Shown: in pieces, positions 19,301-25,315 of the stretch
How the letters are laid out: each line of letters begins with the position of its first letter
How positions within the stretch are numbered: the stretch's first letter is position 1
Origin: Alicyclobacillus mali
GTDB lineage: Bacteria; Bacillota; Bacilli; Alicyclobacillales; Alicyclobacillaceae
Assembly (NCBI RefSeq): GCF_017329565.1
Contig: NZ_JAFMTT010000025.1
Reading direction: 5' to 3' (one strand)
Length of the DNA: 30,421 bases
Notes under the pieces: model-generated
The model's database searches: none
What the model saw: the letters and a program-made list of their open reading frames with translations, nothing else
What the model was told of the DNA's origin: nothing
Position numbers and translations under genes: made by a program

Positions 19301-20333
19301 ACAAGCTCATCTGATGCAGCTCAGCGCAGACGAGATGTACGAAATGTACGAGCGCATGTTAGCTACATCCTCGGGACGCACCACGCCCCTGCGCCTGCAA
19401 GATATCTGGGACACGCTTGCCGGTTCCGCTTACTTGAAAGGCCTAGGTTGCTACACGGAGGAAACGCCATATGGCCCCGTGTTTGTGGTCCAAGGCGTTC
19501 CCGGTGTGGAAGACGGTACACGGCTTACCGTTTCTCCAGAGCTCTATGAGCGGGGACTTCCCGGACACCATATCCATTTCGCCTCCTATGGCGATCCCGC
19601 CTTCGACACCATTGTCGAGCACGTTCTGTCTCATCCGATGCCGTCAGGTGTGAGACGCGTATCTGTCCCAGGAGGCGAATACGGGCCGATCGAGCGCTGC
19701 GGGTACGTTGTCCTGTGTGATAGTCAGGAGGGACATGAGGCACGTTTTACGGTCCATCACGTCACGAGCTTCCAGGACACCTTGCATGTACGCGATGTCG
19801 CGACAGACGTCGACTGGAATGTGGTTGCGCCAGCAGCCGAGAACGTGTTGCGCGAGCGGCTCGCTGACGAACTCAGCAGGGCTATCCGAGTACGACAGGA
19901 GAAACGAAACGCCCAATCGGTAAATGAGAAACTGGGGTTCTATCACGCTTGGCTGAGTGTTGTGACCGCGGACCGGCTGTTGCGTGAGGTACGTGGGTCT
20001 AAAGATGAAGCGCAGATTCGCGCGACGGCTGCCATCCGCGAATATGAAGAGCGATTTTGTGATCGACACGCCATTCGGATCCCGCTCGTGCCAGTACGTA
20101 TTCTCGCGTCTTGGTTTCCGCATGCCATGGCGGTGGATAGGGAAAATGCCTGGATAGAAGGAGATCTAACGCAGCTTGTGGTGGGTTTTCCGTACATTCA
20201 AGCGGGGTTAAGCGTCGCTCGACGAGCAGTGGACGCCTTAAAAAAAGAAGAGGGTTCGGTCACCTTGCAGAAGCTTCAGCATCGGCTCGTCATTGAGGAA
20301 GAGTCGTGGATGCGAAAATTAGCTTCCGGCTGA
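16383..20333 (+). CDS. PLD-nuclease / SNF2-RapA helicase fusion, predicted defence effector
   Basis: The protein has about 1316 residues. The N-terminal phospholipase-D-like domain carries FHDKFFILTDD (His163, Lys165) and GTGSLNES (Gly181-Asn184), one HKD-type half-site, so dimerisation may be needed. The SNF2/RapA-like helicase core follows: motif I DEVGLGKTIEAG (Lys335), motif II VDEAH (439-442), motif III LATATPLQ, then VIFTRFYDTL, and motifs V-VI GLNLQTADMLINFD and QRIGRIDRIGQRH. A long C-terminal region of unknown fold follows. GTG 16383 is chosen because it overlaps the methylase stop as GTGA, like the upstream pair; TTG 16380 and ATG 16392 are alternatives. It presumably translocates on and cuts unmodified DNA. 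Confidence 0.9.
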   Translation: MREMQENAKRGFQSRLWQHRYRTSAVIDGRPMDILHDFYLPALELATRYDRVAGYFRSSSLAAASRGFSSMVGRKGTIRMVVGADLDPEDVRAVLRGDQARLARALGRELEDSSLWPAPVQDGVTLLAWMVAQGVLEIRVALRRHAETGEPLPFDSTEDGYFHDKFFILTDDEDCRIYGTGSLNESRTALVLNAESIDIHCDWWSDIDRIRCDEAQADFERLWDGKAPHFAVCPLPDAVRRRLIRLAEGVTVVREVDGTEVEVAPEQASSPSAPSALEWLRFAVIRDAPRMPGGEQVGIETAPVAPWPHQRVVAERLVEDWPYNYMLCDEVGLGKTIEAGLAFRALYLSGWIRRILVAAPASLTEQWLQQMKTKMLLPFARLRMSPSPEHRYLLPYEHSVPARMPYGADLLIVSTGLWQREGAARDLLAAPPYDLVLVDEAHMARRHNASAGMDEAPDYSNLYRLLDSSVRPHSRSLWLATATPLQLDMVEVADLVRLVGRVSGFQYEPALFRTYYESLAKLLHEERLSDWEWRFVRDALQALKSHDPALWHFITEHVLTRMQTRALDAWFEQPEAGEPSRRARDKMPIVARMAAPLSRVMLRHTRELLKVYKQHGQLNGSLAEREVRPVEALEYTPEEAHVYKLLNRYCEGLRDRLGSDSSRGASARFSVRFLESLLRLRFASSLYAFAKTVERRLKRVIATLEHAEREETPLATDLETEDVYEPEVEDTEVFEVELLAHRDPEVLRWERRQLEQLKQVLQAITTTPTKTRKLLDVLDQRRLGDGRLKQTVIFTRFYDTLVHLREKLFERMPGVRLGAYSGREAGYFDVELQMWIETDREEVKERFLAGEIDLLLCTDAAAEGLNLQTADMLINFDLGWNPMKIEQRIGRIDRIGQRHNRIYVLNLCYAQSEEGEVYARLLKRLAEAKHVVGPQQLSLLPVRTEEFEQLAKGELALDELHQRVMSRLEAEERQAHLMQLSADEMYEMYERMLATSSGRTTPLRLQDIWDTLAGSAYLKGLGCYTEETPYGPVFVVQGVPGVEDGTRLTVSPELYERGLPGHHIHFASYGDPAFDTIVEHVLSHPMPSGVRRVSVPGGEYGPIERCGYVVLCDSQEGHEARFTVHHVTSFQDTLHVRDVATDVDWNVVAPAAENVLRERLADELSRAIRVRQEKRNAQSVNEKLGFYHAWLSVVTADRLLREVRGSKDEAQIRATAAIREYEERFCDRHAIRIPLVPVRILASWFPHAMAVDRENAWIEGDLTQLVVGFPYIQAGLSVARRAVDALKKEEGSVTLQKLQHRLVIEEESWMRKLASG

Positions 20334-20381
20334 TTCTAGCTCTCCTCCCATCGCCGGACACTGAGGTATCCGTTCTACGGC

Positions 20382-20408
20382 GGGGCGCACATCAACGGGT
20401 TGCGCCCC
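20382..20408 (+). terminator. Hairpin behind the defence operon, possible terminator
   Basis: GGGGCGCA (20382-20389) and TGCGCCCC (20401-20408) form a perfect 8-bp stem with an 11-base loop, 50 bases after the helicase stop. No T tract follows, so termination is uncertain; it may stabilise the 3' end of the operon transcript. Confidence 0.4.
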
Positions 20409-20466
20409 TCCTGCTTGGGACCAGGTTGCTTGTCCGAAGATCCTTTGCAACCACTCTATCGAGAGG

Positions 20467-20778
20467 ATGCGATGGTCCGTGTTCAAGGCGAACAAATGGC
20501 TGGTCGTCATGGTCTGGTTGACGGCCCTTGTCGTGTACGGCGTGTTTGAAATCGATCGAGCGATTCGAGCGACGATAGGTGTTCAAAATGTTCAGTTTTC
20601 GGATACGCCTGTCCCTGTAACGGTCAATGACCCTGCCCTTGATAATGTTTCGGTAATCCCCATGGGGGGCAACACGGTTTGGATTCTGAACCGAGCCAAC
20701 ATGGAAGTCACCGTCATTACGAGGGATCGGGACGGCCAGTTCCATATGGAGGGCCCCATGAGCATCCTTACTCACTAA
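20467..20778 (+). CDS. Small single-span membrane-anchored hypothetical protein
   Basis: The 103-residue protein has a positively charged start (MRWSVFKANK), one membrane segment (about residues 11-27, WLVVMVWLTALVVYGVF) and an extracytoplasmic domain with beta-type repeats. There is no lipobox. ATG 20467 directly abuts GAGAGG (20461-20466), which is too close for a good ribosome site. GTG 20479, in frame and 12 bases downstream of that site, is an alternative start. I do not recognise the family. It lies between the defence operon and fabH and could be the last island gene or a core gene. Confidence 0.6.
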   Translation: MRWSVFKANKWLVVMVWLTALVVYGVFEIDRAIRATIGVQNVQFSDTPVPVTVNDPALDNVSVIPMGGNTVWILNRANMEVTVITRDRDGQFHMEGPMSILTH

Positions 20779-20785
20779 CGCCCCT

Positions 20786-20814
20786 CCCACGAGGCAACGT
20801 CCCACGAGTCAACG
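20786..20814. repeat. Two tandem near-identical 14-bp units
   Basis: CCCACGAGGCAACG (20786-20799) and CCCACGAGTCAACG (20801-20814) differ at one base and repeat with a 15-base period, in the short gap between the convergent ends of the small membrane protein gene and fabH. Confidence 0.55.
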
Positions 20815-20866
20815 AGGAGCGACGCGCGAACGAAGACCGTCCTCTGTCGCCGCTCCCCGCTCATAC

Positions 20867-21841
20867 TCAATACTCCACCATCGCGCCGCCCCACACCAAA
20901 CCGCCGCCGAACGCCACCAGCATGAGCAGATCGCCGCGCTGAATGCGCCCGTCGCGGATGGCGGTGTCCACCGCGATGGGAATCGTCGCCGACGAGTTGT
21001 TGCCGATGTTCTGGATGGTGCTCACGACCTTCTCGGGCGGGAAATCGAGGCTCTCCGCCACCGCGTCGATGATCCGCTGGTTGGCCTGGTGCGGGATGAG
21101 CCAGTCGATCTCGTCCTTCTGCCGTCCGGTCTTCTGCAGCAGTTCCTCGGCGGTGGCTGCCATCACGTTCACGGCGAGCTTGAAGATCTTCCGCCCGTCC
21201 ATCACAATTTTAGCCTTCGCACCCTCGCCGTACGGCGTCCGGCTGCCTCCTCCGGGGATGTAAAGATTCTCGAAGTAGGTGCCGTCCGTGTGAATGGCAG
21301 TCGCGAGCACGCCGCCGGGTTCATCTGGCTCGCCACGCGACACGACGAACGCGCCCGCTCCATCCGCAAACAGGATGCACGTGCTGCGGTCCGTGTAGTC
21401 CGTGAAGCGCGACAGCGTGTCGGCGCCGACGATGAGCACGTGCTGGTGCAAGCCCGATTTCACGAACTGCTCCGCCACCTGGAGCGCAGACAGAAAGCCG
21501 GCGCACGTGGCATGGAGATCAAACGCGCCGATGTTGCGGCAGCCAAGGCGCGCCTGGACCTGACAGGCGACGGGCGGCAGCAGGTGGTCTGGGGTCTCCG
21601 TGGCGACAATCAGAAGATCGATGTCCTTCGCGTCCAGCTTTGCGTCGGCGAGCGCCGCCTGGGCCGCGAAGTAGGCAAAGTCCGAGGTGGCCTCGTCCGG
21701 CCGCGCAATTCGCCGCTCGGCAATGCCTGTGCGGGTCTGAATCCACTCGTCAGAGGTCTCCACCATCTGTTCAATTTCGACATTGGTCAGGCGCGTCTCC
21801 GGCAGGTAGGAGCCCACGCCGCGAATGACGGCTTTATACAA
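20867..21841 (-). CDS. fabH: 3-oxoacyl-[acyl-carrier-protein] synthase III
   Basis: FabH starts fatty acid synthesis by condensing an acyl-CoA primer with malonyl-ACP in the cytosol. In a branched or alicyclic fatty acid maker it would select the unusual primer. The 324 residues are close to the usual 310-320. The thiolase-fold triad is visible: Cys113 in HATCAGF, His251 in IPHQANQRI and Asn281 in NIGNNSSATIP. The C-terminal GGGLVWGGAMVEY is typical. The frame is open to 21895, but TTG 21841 is chosen because GGAGAGG lies 8 bases upstream and the protein then starts MYKAVIRGVG like its relatives; GTG nine bases earlier is the alternative. No other fab genes are adjacent. Confidence 0.94.
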   Translation of the reverse strand: MYKAVIRGVGSYLPETRLTNVEIEQMVETSDEWIQTRTGIAERRIARPDEATSDFAYFAAQAALADAKLDAKDIDLLIVATETPDHLLPPVACQVQARLGCRNIGAFDLHATCAGFLSALQVAEQFVKSGLHQHVLIVGADTLSRFTDYTDRSTCILFADGAGAFVVSRGEPDEPGGVLATAIHTDGTYFENLYIPGGGSRTPYGEGAKAKIVMDGRKIFKLAVNVMAATAEELLQKTGRQKDEIDWLIPHQANQRIIDAVAESLDFPPEKVVSTIQNIGNNSSATIPIAVDTAIRDGRIQRGDLLMLVAFGGGLVWGGAMVEY

Positions 21842-21854
21842 TCCATTCACCTCT

Positions 21855-21894
21855 CCGCCAGTATAACAGCCAACGACATGGCCCATGTGGGCCA
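21855..21894 (-). promoter_or_regulatory. fabH promoter -10 box and upstream palindrome
   Basis: On the minus strand TATACT lies just upstream of the fabH ribosome site (about 21860-21865), with no good -35 box. The inverted repeat TGGCCCA-TG-TGGGCCA (21879-21894) occupies the -35 area, so a bound protein would block or replace RNA polymerase contacts. It does not resemble the FapR operator known from Bacillus. The regulator is unknown. Confidence 0.5.
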
Positions 21895-22010
21895 AAGTGC
21901 GCCAGAATCGTGACGAAATTGGCGATCTTACGCGGGTCGCTACCCAAACTGGATAGCGGTTACAATGGAGATCAACGCGGAGCTGAGCTCATTTGGGGGT
22001 GGCTGGCTGG

Positions 22011-22946
22011 ATGATCGCACTGGAAGACAGGTTGCGCGGCGGCATGTGGGGGTTGCTTGTGGGCGATGCGCTCGGCGAGCCCTATGTCGGACTTCAACCC
22101 GAAGAGATGCCGCCTGAGGGCGAGATAGACATGGAGGGGCCGCCTGGGGAATGGGTGGCCGTGGTGCCCCCGGGCACGTGGACCGACGATGGTGCGCAGG
22201 CGCTGTGTCTGCTCGACTCGCTTCTCACGTGCGGCCGGTTCGATCCGGCGGACTTCGCCGCGCGGCTCATCGCGTGGCATGACGAAGGACTTTGGACGGT
22301 GGACGGACAAGCATTTGGCATTGGGTGGCAGACCAAACTGGCCATTCAGGAGATGAAGCGCGGCGTGGAACCGGAACGCGCGGGGCTCGTGCTTCCGGAG
22401 GGGAAGGGCAACGGCGCCCTGATGAGGGTCCTGCCGCTCGCGCTGTGGCATCGGGGCGCTGATGCGGCGCTTGTCGAAGATGCGCACCGGCAGGCGCGCG
22501 TGACGCACGGCCATGTCACGAATCAGGTGTGCTGCGCTGTGTACTGCTTGTGGGCGCGGCGCATGTTGGATGGTCAAGCGCCTAGCGAGGCGTACGAGAA
22601 CGCCATCGCGGCGCTGCGCGGCCTTTACGGGAAGGAATCGCCGTACCGCCGATCCCTCGAAGATGAGGTCCGTCCAGACCATTCGCCTGTCACGAACGGC
22701 GATGGCTACGTCGTGCACACGCTTAACGCGGCTCGCCTGGCTCTAAACGAGACGAGCTACGAGCGGGTCGTCAGGCGCGCCATTCAGCTCGGTCGGGACA
22801 CGGATACCAACGCGGCCGTGGCGGGCGGGCTTGCCGGGATCGCATTCGGCGCGTCGGGCATTCCGGAGAGGTGGCGTCGCCAGCTCAGGGGGAGGGACAA
22901 GGCGGAGCCGCTTGTGGAGTCCCTCGTGCGATGGCGCCTCGGCTGA
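22011..22946 (+). CDS. ADP-ribosylglycohydrolase family protein
   Basis: The 311-residue protein belongs to the ADP-ribosylglycohydrolase (DraG/ARH) fold, which removes ADP-ribose from proteins, nucleic acids or small molecules using two Mg ions. The N-terminal motif GDALGEP is at 18-24. The metal-binding TDDGAQ is at 58-63, usually TDDT in the family. GNGALMRVLPLAL is at about 133-145, and the second metal motif GRDTDTNAAVAG is at 261-272. ATG 22011 is preferred, with GGGGGTGG about 9 bases upstream; TTG 21993 and GTG 21999 are in frame but lie before or within that site. No ADP-ribosyltransferase or nitrogenase gene is nearby, so the substrate is unknown. It converges on the lipoprotein gene with only 3 bases between the stops. 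Confidence 0.88.
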   Translation: MIALEDRLRGGMWGLLVGDALGEPYVGLQPEEMPPEGEIDMEGPPGEWVAVVPPGTWTDDGAQALCLLDSLLTCGRFDPADFAARLIAWHDEGLWTVDGQAFGIGWQTKLAIQEMKRGVEPERAGLVLPEGKGNGALMRVLPLALWHRGADAALVEDAHRQARVTHGHVTNQVCCAVYCLWARRMLDGQAPSEAYENAIAALRGLYGKESPYRRSLEDEVRPDHSPVTNGDGYVVHTLNAARLALNETSYERVVRRAIQLGRDTDTNAAVAGGLAGIAFGASGIPERWRRQLRGRDKAEPLVESLVRWRLG

Positions 22947-22956
22947 CGATCAGCCG
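22940..22956. terminator. Hairpin containing both convergent stop codons
   Basis: CGGCTGA-CGA-TCAGCCG is a perfect 7-bp stem with a 3-base loop. The left arm carries the TGA of the ADP-ribosylglycohydrolase gene and the right arm carries the TGA (minus strand) of the lipoprotein gene. No T tract follows, so it may act as a weak two-way stop or as a barrier between the convergent transcripts. Confidence 0.55.
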
Positions 22957-23798
22957 TTGACGGTCGGGTAGATGGCGGTCGGATCGCCCTTGAACTTCGT
23001 CTCCGTGTAGAGCGCCGGGTTGGTGAGCTCGTATCCGGATTGGCCCTGATAGGTCAGGCGCAGCGCGGGCTGAAAGTACACGTTTCGGTAGGCGGACGGC
23101 TGGCGGAACGTGCAGTAGAGCGCCAATGTGTGGCCGGGCGGGATGGCAATGGGCGAGACCAGCGTCTTGGCCTGCGTGGGAATCGTGATGGGCGCCTGCT
23201 TGGGATCCATGACGTACGCGGTGCGCCCCAGTTCCACACCGCCACCCACGGCAAAACCATCGAATGTAACGGGGTGCGGGAGCGGGTTTGCAACCACCAT
23301 GGCGAACACGTGGGACGTCGTGAACGTGCCACTCTCGCCGGCAAAGCTGCGCAACTGAAGCAGCCAATTCACGCGCTTCGGCACGAGGGTGACGTCCATT
23401 TCGCCGAATGAGAAGGTGTGCGTCCAATTCGGTGTCGCGATGGTGAGCGTGGGTTCGGCGCCGCGCATGGAGCGCGTCGCCATCGACGTGAAATGCAGCT
23501 GAAATTCGATGGAGTCGTTGGTGAGCTCAAGCTCCTGCTGAGAGAAGCTGCGCGTGTGCAGGCCAGGCGTCTGGAGCTGCGCGGACGACACAACGCTCTG
23601 CGTCGTGGGATTTGCATCGATGAGCAGGCATTGCAGCGCAAGCGGTGCCTGCTTGGTGGTCACGGCGTCGATCATCCAGTGATTCACGAGCATCCACTGC
23701 GAGCTCGCGGGGGACGAGCCGCAGGCGGTGGACACCGCACAGACGCCGACGAGGGCCGCGGAGGCGGCGGCGCGAGAGAACCATGCCCGGAGAGCCAC
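22950..23798 (-). CDS. Predicted lipoprotein of unknown function
   Basis: This is an exported protein of about 282 residues. The N-terminus has a short basic stretch, a hydrophobic core (AAASAALVGVCAV) and a lipobox-like STAC with Cys26 as the probable lipidated residue, then GSSPASS. The remainder is beta-rich, polar and without recognised catalytic motifs. It may be a cell-surface or periplasm-side binding protein. GTG 23798 is preferred over ATG 23816 because AAGGA lies 7 bases before it and the -10 box at 23836-23831 would leave ATG only about 8 bases from the transcript start. It is monocistronic and follows the glycosyltransferase gene on the same strand after a 150-base gap. Confidence 0.78.
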   Translation of the reverse strand: MALRAWFSRAAASAALVGVCAVSTACGSSPASSQWMLVNHWMIDAVTTKQAPLALQCLLIDANPTTQSVVSSAQLQTPGLHTRSFSQQELELTNDSIEFQLHFTSMATRSMRGAEPTLTIATPNWTHTFSFGEMDVTLVPKRVNWLLQLRSFAGESGTFTTSHVFAMVVANPLPHPVTFDGFAVGGGVELGRTAYVMDPKQAPITIPTQAKTLVSPIAIPPGHTLALYCTFRQPSAYRNVYFQPALRLTYQGQSGYELTNPALYTETKFKGDPTAIYPTVNG

Positions 23799-23830
23799 GC
23801 TATCATCCTTGTCCATGAAAGGTTGGAGAA

Positions 23831-23867
23831 ATTATAGCACGTGAAGCGCGAGGATGCTCGCGAGCAT
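23831..23867 (-). promoter_or_regulatory. Lipoprotein gene promoter with palindrome at the -35 position
   Basis: A perfect TATAAT on the minus strand (23836-23831) has no good -35 match at 17 bases. Instead the 14-bp perfect palindrome ATGCTCGCGAGCAT (23854-23867) covers the -35 position. This arrangement is typical of a regulated promoter, with a repressor or activator at the -35. Confidence 0.55.
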
Positions 23868-23871
23868 GCGA

Positions 23872-23901
23872 GCGAGGGCTCGCGCCAGGACAGGCCCTCG
23901 C
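23872..23901. repeat. Inverted repeat downstream of the glycosyltransferase gene
   Basis: GCGAGGGC (23872-23879) and GCCCTCGC (23894-23901) pair over 8 bp with a 14-base loop. On the minus strand it follows the glycosyltransferase stop by about 47 bases, so it may end that operon, although no T tract is seen. Confidence 0.45.
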
Positions 23902-23947
23902 GCTGGGCGAACGGCGCCGGGGCTTCCCATGGACGGATCGACCGCCG

Positions 23948-25315
23948 TCACACGTCCCAGGACATGGACGACCAGGCCGTGGACTCGGTTTGAACCGCCA
24001 GCACGTCGTCCATCAGGCGGGCGAGTTGCTGCGCCTGCGCTCGGCGGCTGTAGGCCGGATTCCACGTGCGCCGCTCGGTGACAGGCTTCTCCATAAGGTG
24101 GAGCATGGCCTGCGCGATGGCGTCAGGATGATCCGGCGGCACGACGATGCCCGCCTGCTCCCGGCGGACGAGATCGGCGGCTTCGCCTTCGCGGAGCATG
24201 GCGAGGATGGGGCGGCCGGCGTACAGGTACTCGTACAGCTTGCCGGGCACGTAGTCCTTGGCCTGCGCCGACTGATCGCCGATGAGGAGCGTCGCGTCGG
24301 CGGCCAGCATGCGGGCGAGTGCCTCGCGGCGCGGGAGGTAGCCGAGCGGCTCGATCACGGCCTCAAGCCCAAGCTCCCGGATGAGGCGCGCATGGTGATG
24401 GTGGCCGGGGTAGTCGAGGACGCCCGCGAACTGAATGCGGAGGCGCTGGGCGGTGATGTGCCCGTTTTGCAGCAGTCGATGCACGGCCTGAAACAGGGCG
24501 TCCGCTGACCGCCCGGGGTACAGGATGCCGCCGTAGAAGAACGTGAACGGCTCTTCTTCGCCCTTGCGCCTGGCGGGCGCAGGCGGAAAATCCGCCTCGT
24601 CCACGCCGTTTCGGATGACGTGAATGTCGAGCGCGCGATGCGGGTACTTCGCCGCAAAGAGGCGCCAGAAGCCGTCGGTGACCGTCACGATGGCCGATGC
24701 GCGGGCGAAGACCGTGCGCTCGAGCCGCCGCTCAAGGGCGGCGCGCCAGCCGCGATGGTGGAAGTGCAGGTTGTCCGTCCACGGATCCCGAAAATCCGCA
24801 ATCCAGGGCGTCCGCGCAAACGCCGAAGCGATGAGACCTGCAAGCTGCGTGCTCTGCGGCCCCGAGGTGGTGTAGATGCAGTCGACGACGCGCTGCCGCA
24901 CGATGCGCCGGGCCGCGAATCCGGCGAGCATGGCCCACGCCACGGATTCGTCCGGGATGAGCGCGTGCGCTTGGGCCCACTTCCACGCGCTCCAGGCGAG
25001 CCGCTTCCACAGCGGGCGCCGCGCCTGGGCGGACGGCTGCTGCGCCGGAGCCGAGCCGTCGCCCACCATGCGCCCCGACCAGCGGGCGAGCTGCTTCGAC
25101 ACAACATCCGTGACGCGCACAATCTGCACGTCCTCCGGGATCTCGTCGAGAAGCGACGGATCGGGCGTGGCGCTGTAGACGTGATCGGCCGTGAGAACGG
25201 TCACCTTCCAGCCGAATTCCCCGAGATATTTCGCGAATTTGAGCGGGCGCTGCACAGCGATCCCGCCGACCGGCGGGAAGTCGTGGCAGATGATGAGGGC
25301 GTGGCGGCGCTTCAT
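23948..25315 (-). CDS. Glycosyltransferase, GT4-like family
   Basis: The 455-residue cytosolic or peripheral membrane glycosyltransferase has two Rossmann-like halves. The N-terminal acceptor half starts HALIICHDFPPVGGIAVQRPLKFAKYL, where the glycine-rich loop after the first strand is typical of GT4 enzymes. The donor half contains VIRNGVDEADF, FFYGGILYPGRS and the nucleotide-sugar motif PGKLYEYLYAGRPILA (about 358-373). ATG 25315 overlaps the TGA of the upstream dehydrogenase gene as ATGA and has GGAGATGG before it. The frame is open about 180 bases further upstream within that gene, which I reject as a start. It probably builds a surface glycan using sugars made with the dehydrogenase; the exact donor and acceptor cannot be told. 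Confidence 0.92.
   Translation of the reverse strand: MKRRHALIICHDFPPVGGIAVQRPLKFAKYLGEFGWKVTVLTADHVYSATPDPSLLDEIPEDVQIVRVTDVVSKQLARWSGRMVGDGSAPAQQPSAQARRPLWKRLAWSAWKWAQAHALIPDESVAWAMLAGFAARRIVRQRVVDCIYTTSGPQSTQLAGLIASAFARTPWIADFRDPWTDNLHFHHRGWRAALERRLERTVFARASAIVTVTDGFWRLFAAKYPHRALDIHVIRNGVDEADFPPAPARRKGEEEPFTFFYGGILYPGRSADALFQAVHRLLQNGHITAQRLRIQFAGVLDYPGHHHHARLIRELGLEAVIEPLGYLPRREALARMLAADATLLIGDQSAQAKDYVPGKLYEYLYAGRPILAMLREGEAADLVRREQAGIVVPPDHPDAIAQAMLHLMEKPVTERRTWNPAYSRRAQAQQLARLMDDVLAVQTESTAWSSMSWDV

Noticed and set aside
9158..20333. Identification of the operon as DISARM
   Set aside because: DISARM needs a DUF1998 protein and a separate helicase and PLD gene set; none is seen, while a DUF499-type ATPase and DUF1156 methylase are present instead.
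9158..20333. Identification of the operon as BREX
   Set aside because: No PglZ-type phosphatase, Lon-like protease or BrxA/BrxB-type small proteins are visible, and the methylase is of the DUF1156 type rather than PglX.
20334..20866. Right attachment site as a copy of the tRNA-Arg 3' end
   Set aside because: I compared the last 25 bases of the tRNA with this region by eye and found no match; only unrelated short repeats are present.
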